Assembly: GCA_900769795.1 (NCBI GenBank)
Contig: CAAGHZ010000081.1
Span: 1-13,439 of the forward strand
Length of the DNA: 13,439 nucleotides
Direction: 5' to 3'
DNA from: Clostridia bacterium
Lineage (GTDB): Bacteria > Bacillota > Clostridia > Monoglobales > Monoglobaceae
Position numbers and translations under genes: made by a program. The notes under the pieces were generated by a model, which ran no database searches, was not told where the DNA came from, and saw only the letters and a program-made list of their open reading frames with translations. Position 1 is the first letter of the stretch, and the number at the start of each line of letters is the position of its first letter. Positions 6,268 to 11,800 of the stretch are shown in pieces.

Positions 6268-6630
6268 ATGAATAAAATATTTACCGATAAAAGTGAGAAT
6301 ATATATTGTGACAACTGTCAAAACAAAATTGCGGTTGTACATAAAGATGCAGTTGCATATAAACTGAGTTGTATTTGTAATTGCGGCAGTCTTGTGAGCG
6401 CGGAACATAACGCAGAGGAAACAAGAAATAAAGAAGCGGCAATGATTTATGTAAGGGACGGCAACCTTGTATGTCCTGCCTGCGGTTCTGTTTTGGTCTG
6501 CGTTGAAGAGGGCGTAATAAGCAATTATGCATTTGAAATAAAATGCAGCTGCAAAGAGGTATACAATCGTCGGACAGAGATGCCAAAAAGCTACCGCAAC
6601 CTTGGTGTATACGCCATCAATGACAAGTAG
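6268..6630 (+). CDS. Uncharacterised double zinc-ribbon-like protein
   Basis: A 120-residue soluble protein that I do not recognise. It contains two half-repeats of the same cysteine plan: CDNC (14-17) with CNC (37-39), and CPAC (69-72) with CSC (93-95), i.e. CxxC-x19-CxC and CxxC-x20-CxC. Extra cysteines lie at 35 and 78. Each half could bind one zinc (or an Fe-S cluster), and the pattern suggests an internal duplication. There is no signal peptide, membrane segment or obvious catalytic motif. It starts 23 nt after the ribbon-helix-helix gene with only a weak AAAAAG site, suggesting translational coupling or low expression. Together with the two preceding DNA-binding proteins it may act in regulation, but that is only context. 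Confidence 0.7.
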   Translation: MNKIFTDKSENIYCDNCQNKIAVVHKDAVAYKLSCICNCGSLVSAEHNAEETRNKEAAMIYVRDGNLVCPACGSVLVCVEEGVISNYAFEIKCSCKEVYNRRTEMPKSYRNLGVYAINDK

Positions 6631-6684
6631 CAGATGATCCCCATATCACCCCGAAAATAAAACAGCACTATTTTAAAAAAATTG

Positions 6685-6713
6685 TTGACAAAGATATATA
6701 ATTGTGATAGAAT
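6685..6713 (+). promoter_or_regulatory. Sigma-A type promoter for rplU-rpmA
   Basis: Perfect TTGACA at 6685-6690, a 17-nt spacer, and TAGAAT at 6708-6713. Transcription would start near 6720, leaving a leader of roughly 105 nt before rplU. This is the best promoter match in the window, as expected for ribosomal protein genes. Confidence 0.9.
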
Positions 6714-6719
6714 ATATCG

Positions 6720-6816
6720 GTAACCGCGCAAAAAGGGTTTGAAGTATATCTCAACGGATATGACTTCGCGAAAAGTTTCTACTTACCCCCATGGCGAGTC
6801 TTGGGTAATAGGAGGG
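6720..6816 (+). promoter_or_regulatory. Structured leader of rplU, candidate r-protein autoregulatory element
   Basis: Two hairpins precede the rplU ribosome binding site. Hairpin 1 pairs GAAGTATATC (6741-6750) with GATAT and ACTTC (6757-6767, one bulged G); a CGC/GCG outer pairing (6725-6727 with 6768-6770) could close it. Hairpin 2 pairs TTACCC (6783-6788) with GGGTAA (6803-6808) and ends only three bases before GGAGGG (6811-6816). That placement would allow ligand- or protein-dependent control of translation. L21 leaders are known in Bacillota, but I cannot show that this matches the described family. Confidence 0.5.
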
Positions 6817-6825
6817 ATTACGATT

Positions 6826-7134
6826 ATGTACGCAATTATTGAAACAGGCGGCAAGCAGTACAAGGTTGAGCAGGGTGACGTTGTTTTCATCGAAAAGCTC
6901 AATGTTGAAGCAGGCGAGACCGTTACATTTGATAAGGTTCTTGTAGTTGGTGGCGACAGCGTTAAGGTTGGTGCTCCTTATGTTGAGGGTGCAACAGTTT
7001 CTGCAAATGTTGTTAAAAACGGCAAGGACAAGAAGATCATTGTTTACAAGTATAAGCCTAAAAAGGGTTATCACAAGAAACAGGGTCACAGACAGCCTTA
7101 CACAAAGGTTGAAATTACAGCTATCAACGCGTAA
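6826..7134 (+). CDS. rplU: 50S ribosomal protein L21
   Basis: Large-subunit protein that contacts 23S rRNA and L20. The 102-residue length is standard. The sequence opens MYAIIETGGKQYKVEQGD and closes with the RNA-binding segment KYKPKKGYHKKQGHRQPYTKV, both signatures of L21. The start is ATG 6826 because GGAGGG lies nine bases upstream and the family begins exactly here; the frame is open upstream to 6739, but that part is leader RNA. It is the first gene of the rplU-rpmA transcript. Confidence 0.98.
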   Translation: MYAIIETGGKQYKVEQGDVVFIEKLNVEAGETVTFDKVLVVGGDSVKVGAPYVEGATVSANVVKNGKDKKIIVYKYKPKKGYHKKQGHRQPYTKVEITAINA

Positions 7135-7174
7135 GGTTGATAATTTTACTTGAAAATAGAAGGAGTGATATAAC

Positions 7175-7435
7175 ATGGCTCATAAGAAAGGTATGGGTAG
7201 TACCAAAAACGGCAGAGATTCCGAGTCCAAACGTCTTGGTGTCAAGAAGGGTGACGGTCAGCACGTATTAGCAGGCAACATCCTCGTTCGTCAGCGCGGT
7301 ACTAAAATCCACCCGGGTATTAATGTTGGTAAGGGCAGTGACGACACTCTCTTTGCATTGATCGAAGGTAAGGTTAAGTTTGAGCGTAAAGGCAAGAGCA
7401 ACAAGCAGGTTTCTGTATACGAGATTGCTCAGTAA
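7175..7435 (+). CDS. rpmA: 50S ribosomal protein L27, without cleavable N-terminal extension
   Basis: Large-subunit protein whose N-terminus reaches the peptidyl transferase centre. The 86-residue product starts directly MAHKKGMGSTKNGRDSESK and carries GNILVRQRGTKIHPG (35-49) and the GKGSDDTLFA block (52-61). In most Firmicutes L27 begins with a short FFA-containing leader removed by the cysteine protease Prp, and prp lies between rplU and rpmA; neither is found here. AGGAG at 7161-7165 sets the ATG at 7175. The gap after rplU is only 40 nt, so the two are co-transcribed, ending at the terminator just downstream. Confidence 0.98.
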   Translation: MAHKKGMGSTKNGRDSESKRLGVKKGDGQHVLAGNILVRQRGTKIHPGINVGKGSDDTLFALIEGKVKFERKGKSNKQVSVYEIAQ

Positions 7436-7447
7436 GATGACTTACAC

Positions 7448-7477
7448 AAGGCGGACATTTTATGTCCGCCTTTTTTT
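7448..7477 (+). terminator. Strong rho-independent terminator after rpmA
   Basis: AAGGCGGACA (7448-7457) pairs perfectly with TGTCCGCCTT (7463-7472) around a TTTTA loop, followed by T residues to 7477. It should end most rplU-rpmA transcripts before obgE, so obgE must rely on read-through or on a promoter that I cannot identify clearly in 7478-7600. Confidence 0.93.
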
Positions 7478-7543
7478 ATAATGTGGCGACTTTGTAAAAT
7501 GTAAAATGCAGAATCCCTTTAGGCAAGGAATGCAAAATCAGGA

Positions 7544-7592
7544 TCCCTTGTGTAAAGGGAGCGGTCTCGGCATCACCGAGACTGAGGGATTG
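7544..7592 (+). repeat. Repeat unit D, short form (49 bp), just before obgE
   Basis: It starts TCCCTTGTGTAAAGGG (7544-7559) and ends GACTGAGGGATTG (7580-7592), identical in reverse orientation to the two ends of the 97-bp unit at 5600-5696. Its interior hairpin, GTCTCGG/CCGAGAC around CATCA, differs from the long form. It ends a few bases before the obgE GGAGG. The preceding 7495-7541 contains a degenerate repetition of AAAATGCA-like words, also intergenic in character. Confidence 0.8.
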
Positions 7593-7607
7593 TTTTGGAG
7601 GAAAAAT

Positions 7608-8879
7608 ATGTTTTCTGATGTAGCAAAGATTTTTGTAAAAGCAGGCGATGGAGGCAATGGCGCGGTGACGTTTCACCGCGAGAAGTATGTTGCAGCCGGC
7701 GGCCCCGATGGTGGAGACGGCGGCAGAGGCGGTAACGTTGTATTTGTTGCCGACAAAAGTGTCAATACCTTGATTGACTTTCGTTATAAAAGAAAGTACG
7801 CTGCCGAAAACGGCGGCGGAGGCAGAGATGCCAACCGAAACGGAAAAAACGGAGCAGACCTCACCATTAAAGTTCCTGTAGGAACGGTTATTCGTGATAT
7901 AAAGTCAGACAGAGTAATCTGCGACCTTAAAGTGGAGGGACAGAGTGTGGTTGTCGCAAAGGGCGGCAGCGGTGGCTGGGGAAACGTGCATTTTGCTACT
8001 GCAACGCGCCAGACACCGAAGTTTGCAAAATCAGGCATGCCGGGAGATGAAAGAGAACTCTCTCTTGAACTTAAACTGATTGCAGATGTTGGCTTGCTTG
8101 GCTTTCCTAATGTTGGTAAGTCTACATTTTTATCAATGGTCAGCGATGCAAGACCAAAGATTGCAAACTATCATTTTACAACCCTTGAGCCAAACCTCGG
8201 TGTTGTAAACCTAGGTGACAATGGTGGTTTTGTTATAGCTGATATCCCCGGAATCATTGAGGGCGCCCATGAGGGCGTGGGCCTCGGACACGAGTTTTTA
8301 CGCCACGTGGAGAGAACGAGAGTTCTTTTGCATATTGTAGATGTTTCGGGTATAGAGGGAAGAAACCCAATAGAGGACTTTGACACCATAAATAACGAAC
8401 TTAAAATGTACAGCGAAAAACTTGCGGACAAGCCTCAGATTGTTATTGCAAACAAGGCGGATATACCGCAGTTTGAAGAAAATTTTGAGAGTTTCTGTGC
8501 CGAGATGGAGGACAGAGGATACAAAGTATTTCGTATTTCTGCCGCAACAAGTCAGGGCGTGAGGGAAGTTCTCAATTACACCCTTGAACTTTTATCAACC
8601 CTCCCTGAAGAAGAGGATGATTTTGAGGTATTTGACCTTGAAGAAATGCGCGAGGAAGAAGAAAGACTCGCGGTAGAAATAGAGGACGGAGTATACGTTG
8701 TAACAGGTAGCAGAGTACGGAAAATTGTTGGCTCTACAAACTTTGATGATTACGAGTCTATGCAGTACTTCCAGAGGGCGCTTATAAAATGCGGCGCTAT
8801 AAAGATGCTTGAAAAAGCAGGAATTCAAGAGGGCGATACGGTTCATATCTATGGCGTAGAGTTTGACTATGTAAAATAA
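7608..8879 (+). CDS. obgE: GTPase Obg (CgtA)
   Basis: Essential ribosome-associated GTPase acting in 50S assembly and growth/stress control. Three domains are visible in 423 residues: a glycine-rich Obg fold (1-158, e.g. FVKAGDGGNGAVTF and GGPDGGDGGRGGNV); a G domain with G1 GFPNVGKST (165-173), G3 DIPG (212-215) and G4 NKAD (282-285); and a C-terminal OCT domain starting near 345 and ending with a KMLEKAGIQEGDTVHIYG segment. An acidic linker, EEEDDFEVFDLEEMREEEE, joins the last two. I start at ATG 7608, with TTTTGGAGG just upstream and the universal MFSDVAKIFVKAG opening. The frame stays open to 7506, but that stretch is repeat DNA. Location after rplU-rpmA is the conserved Firmicutes order. 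Confidence 0.97.
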   Translation: MFSDVAKIFVKAGDGGNGAVTFHREKYVAAGGPDGGDGGRGGNVVFVADKSVNTLIDFRYKRKYAAENGGGGRDANRNGKNGADLTIKVPVGTVIRDIKSDRVICDLKVEGQSVVVAKGGSGGWGNVHFATATRQTPKFAKSGMPGDERELSLELKLIADVGLLGFPNVGKSTFLSMVSDARPKIANYHFTTLEPNLGVVNLGDNGGFVIADIPGIIEGAHEGVGLGHEFLRHVERTRVLLHIVDVSGIEGRNPIEDFDTINNELKMYSEKLADKPQIVIANKADIPQFEENFESFCAEMEDRGYKVFRISAATSQGVREVLNYTLELLSTLPEEEDDFEVFDLEEMREEEERLAVEIEDGVYVVTGSRVRKIVGSTNFDDYESMQYFQRALIKCGAIKMLEKAGIQEGDTVHIYGVEFDYVK

Positions 8880-8909
8880 AAAGAGTGTGACATCTGTCAC
8901 ACTCTTTTT
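8878..8909. terminator. Bidirectional terminator between obgE and the AraC-type gene
   Basis: AAAAAGAGTGTGAC (8878-8891) pairs with GTCACACTCTTTTT (8896-8909) around ATCT. A's on one side and T's on the other allow termination on both strands, serving the convergent obgE and AraC-family genes. The last codons of the minus-strand gene lie inside it. Confidence 0.92.
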
Positions 8910-9703
8910 TGTGCGTATTGTTTAGGAGACATTCCGATATTTTTTTTAAAAACGTGTATAAAATAACTCAAATCATTAAAGCCGCAGTCATAGGCGGTAT
9001 CTGTGACCTTTGCACCGGTCAGCAGCATCTCGCATGCAACCTCTATGCGATAGGTGGTCAGATACTCCACAGGAGTTTGTCCTGTTGCGGATTTAAAAGA
9101 TTTACAAAAATAATTCGGGCTCATAGAACACTCGTGCGCCAGTTGAGAGAGGCTTATTTCTGATGCAAAATGTTCTTCCATATATGAAATCGCAGGCTTG
9201 ATTTTATCGGTGTGATGCTCTACGTTGGTTTTAGAGGCAGGTTGATTATCTAAGGCGGAAAAAACAACGTTGTATAAAAGACCGAGGACTTTAAGTTCGT
9301 AATTCTGAGGTTTAACTGAGAAGTTCTCGAATATTTTGTCAACGTCATTATTCCTGAAAAATGTTACCACAGAAGTGATTTTTGATTTGATAATAGTGCG
9401 GATTTTCTGCGATGCATACATAATTGCGGGCGTAAAAACGATACATTCATACTCGCAATGGGTAGGAGTTGCGCCATGGGAAATGCCACCGGGAATGTAA
9501 ATGCTGTCGCCTTCACGGAGGGAGTAGGTAACATCTCCGATTTGTGCCTCAAGATGACCCTTTGTAACGCGCAGAAGTTCAATATCCTTGTGCCAGTGGG
9601 TACGCATATGATATCTTGGGTGATTTTCGTCTATTTTATAATAATCAACAGGGAAGTCAGAGGTTCCTCTCTGTGTGTTTTCGTGCCATGCAGAAATTTT
9701 CAC
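8897..9703 (-). CDS. AraC-family transcriptional regulator with cupin sensor domain
   Basis: A 268-residue cytoplasmic regulator. The N-terminal half is an AraC-type cupin: the MRTHWHKDIELLRV segment (33-46), then SLREGDSIYIPGGISHGA (61-78), where small sugars usually bind. The C-terminal half has two helix-turn-helix motifs, LSQLAHECSMSPNYFCKSFK (185-204) and VTDTAYDCGFNDLSYFIHVF (233-252), ending in the usual GMSPKQYAQ. Start is GTG 9703 because AGGAGG lies seven bases before it and the cupin aligns from there; an upstream in-frame ATG at 9766 would fall close to the promoter and lacks such a site. It is divergent from fucI with interlocked promoters, so it most likely controls fucI in response to fucose or a related sugar (inference). 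Confidence 0.9.
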   Translation of the reverse strand: MKISAWHENTQRGTSDFPVDYYKIDENHPRYHMRTHWHKDIELLRVTKGHLEAQIGDVTYSLREGDSIYIPGGISHGATPTHCEYECIVFTPAIMYASQKIRTIIKSKITSVVTFFRNNDVDKIFENFSVKPQNYELKVLGLLYNVVFSALDNQPASKTNVEHHTDKIKPAISYMEEHFASEISLSQLAHECSMSPNYFCKSFKSATGQTPVEYLTTYRIEVACEMLLTGAKVTDTAYDCGFNDLSYFIHVFKKNIGMSPKQYAQKRV

Positions 9704-9743
9704 AAAAAATCCTCCTGATAATAAAATTTTTATACTTTCTGCC

Positions 9744-9773
9744 ATTATAACACAAGTATTTTGCACAGGTCAA
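9744..9773 (-). promoter_or_regulatory. Promoter of the AraC-family gene
   Basis: Read on the minus strand: TTGACC at 9773-9768, an 18-nt spacer and a perfect TATAAT at 9749-9744. The predicted start near 9737 gives a short leader with AGGAGG at 9716-9711. Confidence 0.8.
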
Positions 9774-9788
9774 TATTATAATTATAAT
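9761..9788 (+). promoter_or_regulatory. Promoter of fucI
   Basis: TTGCAC at 9761-9766, a 16-nt spacer and TATAAT at 9783-9788. It overlaps the minus-strand promoter of the AraC-family gene, the two -35 boxes lying almost back to back. The leader of about 110 nt includes the hairpin repeat at 9817-9846. Confidence 0.65.
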
Positions 9789-9816
9789 TAAGATGTGATT
9801 ATATTGTTTAGCCGAG

Positions 9817-9846
9817 GCGGAACGACACATAGGTTGTTCCCTGCGG
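9817..9846 (-). repeat. Hairpin repeat unit C, copy 2, in the fucI leader
   Basis: GGAACGAC (9819-9826) pairs with GTTGTTCC (9833-9840; one G-T pair in RNA). The 30 bases match the reverse complement of 5565-5594 except for three transitions. It sits between the fucI promoter and its ribosome binding site and would form a stem-loop in the mRNA. Confidence 0.8.
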
Positions 9847-9908
9847 GTAACCGGTCATTTCAAAAATTATAAATAATTACATATAAAAATCCAAAGGAGG
9901 ATAATATT

Positions 9909-11717
9909 ATGTCAAAAAACAGATTAATCGGTGACTATCCTGTTATCGGCATCAGACCTACCATTGATGGTAGAAGAGGTGTTCTTAAGGTTAGAGAGTC
10001 TCTTGAAGACCAGACAATGAACATGGCAAAGGCTGCTGCAAAGTTGTTTGAAGAGAACTTGAAATATTCAAACGGCGAGCCTGTAAAGGTAGTTATTGCC
10101 GATACAACTATTGGTCGTGTGGCAGAGGCTGCGGCTTGTGCCGATAAGTTTAAAAAGGCAGGGGTTGACATTACCCTGACAGTTACACCTTGCTGGTGCT
10201 ATGGTGCAGAGACTATGGATATGGACAAAAACACCATCAAAGCAGTATGGGGCTTTAATGGTACAGAGAGACCGGGTGCGGTTTATCTTGCATCTGTTCT
10301 TGCGACACATGCCCAGAAAGGTCTTCCTGCTTTTGGTATTTACGGCCATGATGTTCAGGATGCAACAGATACAGAGATTCCTGAAGATGTAAAAGAAAAG
10401 ATTTTAAGATTTGGTCGTGCGGCGGTTGCAGCGGCAACAATGAGAGGCAAATCATATCTGCAGATTGGCTCAATCTGTATGGGTATCGGCGGTTCTATAA
10501 TTGACCCTGAATTCATAGAGGACTATCTCGGTATGAGAGTTGAGTCTGTTGACGAGGTAGAAATCATCAGACGAATGACAGAGGGCATCTATGACGAGAC
10601 AGAATACGAAAAAGCGCTCAAGTGGGCAAAAGAAAAGTGTAATATGGGCTTTGACAAGAATCCTGAAGAACTTCAGATTTCTGCAGAGGAGAAAGAAAAG
10701 CAGTTTGAGTTTGTCGTAAAGATGATGTGCATTATCAAAGACCTTATGAACGGCAATGAGAATCTCCCTGAGGGTTGCGAAGAAGAAAAAGTTGGTCATA
10801 ATGCTATTGCGGCAGGTTTCCAGGGGCAGAGACAGTGGACAGACTTCTATCCAAACTGCGACTTCCCTGAGGCTATGCTCAATACATCATTTGACTGGAA
10901 CGGTGCAAGAGAACCTTACATCCTTGCAACAGAGAACGATGTTTTGAACGGCATTGGAATGCTTTTTGGTAAACTTCTTACAAACAGAGCGCAGATGTTT
11001 GCCGATGTAAGAACCTACTGGAGCGGTGATGCTGTAAAGAGAGCGGCTAATTACAAGATTAAGGGTGCTGCAAAGGATGCAGACGGATTTATCCATCTTA
11101 TCAACTCCGGTGCATGCTGCCTTGATGCTTGTGGTGAGGTTACCGATGAAAAAGGCAACGGTGTAATGAAAGAATGGTACGATATGACTCAGGAGGATCA
11201 GGATAAGGTTATGGCTGCTACAACCTGGAACATGGCAGACCTCGGATACTTCAGAGGAGGCGGATATTCTTCAAGATTTTTGACAAGAGCAGAAATGCCT
11301 GTTACTATGATCAGACTTAACCTTGTAAAAGGTCTTGGCCCTGTAATCCAGATTGCAGAGGGATGGACAGTAAACCTCCCTGATGAGGTTTCTGACATTC
11401 TCTGGAAGAGAACAGACTATACATGGCCATGTACTTGGTTTGCTCCACGTTGTGACGGCAAGGAAGGCAGCCCATTCAAGACTGCTTATGATGTAATGAA
11501 TAACTGGGGTGCAAATCACGGTGCTATCTCCTACGGACATATCGGTGCTGATTTGATTACACTTTGCTCTATGCTCAGAATCCCCGTTTCAATGCACAAC
11601 GTGCCTGAAGAAAAGATTTTCAGACCGGCAGCATGGAACGCATTTGGTATGGACAAAGAGGGTCAGGATTACAGAGCTTGTGATACCTACGGTCCTATGT
11701 ACAGAAATATGAAATAA
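9909..11717 (+). CDS. fucI: L-fucose isomerase
   Basis: Mn2+-dependent cytoplasmic enzyme interconverting L-fucose and L-fuculose, first step of fucose catabolism; many also accept D-arabinose. The 602 residues align essentially end to end with E. coli FucI as I recall it (591 aa): IGIRPTIDGRRG near the start, TVTPCWCYGAETMDMD (91-106), WGFNGTERPGAVYLA (114-128), FQGQRQWTDFYPN (304-316), and the closing GMDKEGQDYRACDTYGP. Metal/catalytic residues corresponding to E. coli Glu337, Asp361 and His528 are Glu342 (ATENDVLNG), Asp366 (FADVRTYW) and His537 (GANHGAI). ATG 9909 follows AAAGGAGG at 9893-9900. It has its own promoter and terminator, so it is monocistronic; fucK, fucA and a transporter are not in this window. 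Confidence 0.97.
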   Translation: MSKNRLIGDYPVIGIRPTIDGRRGVLKVRESLEDQTMNMAKAAAKLFEENLKYSNGEPVKVVIADTTIGRVAEAAACADKFKKAGVDITLTVTPCWCYGAETMDMDKNTIKAVWGFNGTERPGAVYLASVLATHAQKGLPAFGIYGHDVQDATDTEIPEDVKEKILRFGRAAVAAATMRGKSYLQIGSICMGIGGSIIDPEFIEDYLGMRVESVDEVEIIRRMTEGIYDETEYEKALKWAKEKCNMGFDKNPEELQISAEEKEKQFEFVVKMMCIIKDLMNGNENLPEGCEEEKVGHNAIAAGFQGQRQWTDFYPNCDFPEAMLNTSFDWNGAREPYILATENDVLNGIGMLFGKLLTNRAQMFADVRTYWSGDAVKRAANYKIKGAAKDADGFIHLINSGACCLDACGEVTDEKGNGVMKEWYDMTQEDQDKVMAATTWNMADLGYFRGGGYSSRFLTRAEMPVTMIRLNLVKGLGPVIQIAEGWTVNLPDEVSDILWKRTDYTWPCTWFAPRCDGKEGSPFKTAYDVMNNWGANHGAISYGHIGADLITLCSMLRIPVSMHNVPEEKIFRPAAWNAFGMDKEGQDYRACDTYGPMYRNMK

Positions 11718-11750
11718 AAATAAAGGGGCAAACGCCCCTTTATTTTTTTT
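11718..11750 (+). terminator. Rho-independent terminator after fucI
   Basis: AAATAAAGGGGC (11718-11729) pairs with GCCCCTTTATTT (11734-11745) around AAAC, followed by more T's to 11750. It begins directly after the fucI stop codon. Confidence 0.93.
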
Positions 11751-11764
11751 GTAAAACAGAACTC

Positions 11765-11793
11765 TTGCAATTTATATCAAAATAATGTATCAT
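11765..11793 (+). promoter_or_regulatory. Promoter of the YgiQ-type gene, probably giving a leaderless mRNA
   Basis: TTGCAA at 11765-11770, a 17-nt spacer and TATCAT at 11788-11793. The expected transcription start, about seven bases after the -10, falls at 11800-11801, on the ATG itself. No purine-rich ribosome binding site lies between the fucI terminator and the ATG. Confidence 0.6.
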
Positions 11794-11800
11794 AATGTGT

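Noticed and set aside
6740..6810. Purine-type riboswitch before rplU
   Set aside because: GTTTCTAC and GGATATG resemble conserved riboswitch words, but they do not sit in the three-stem layout and the P2/P3 pairings cannot form.
6739..6825. 29-residue upstream extension of L21
   Set aside because: This stretch forms the two hairpins of the leader; L21 universally begins at the MYAIIETGGKQYK start at 6826.
7506..7607. 34-residue upstream extension of Obg
   Set aside because: It is encoded by repeat DNA and precedes the conserved MFSDVAKIF start, which has its own strong ribosome binding site.
9704..9766. 21-residue upstream extension of the AraC-family protein
   Set aside because: It would start upstream of the predicted transcription start and -10 box; the GTG at 9703 has AGGAGG at proper spacing.
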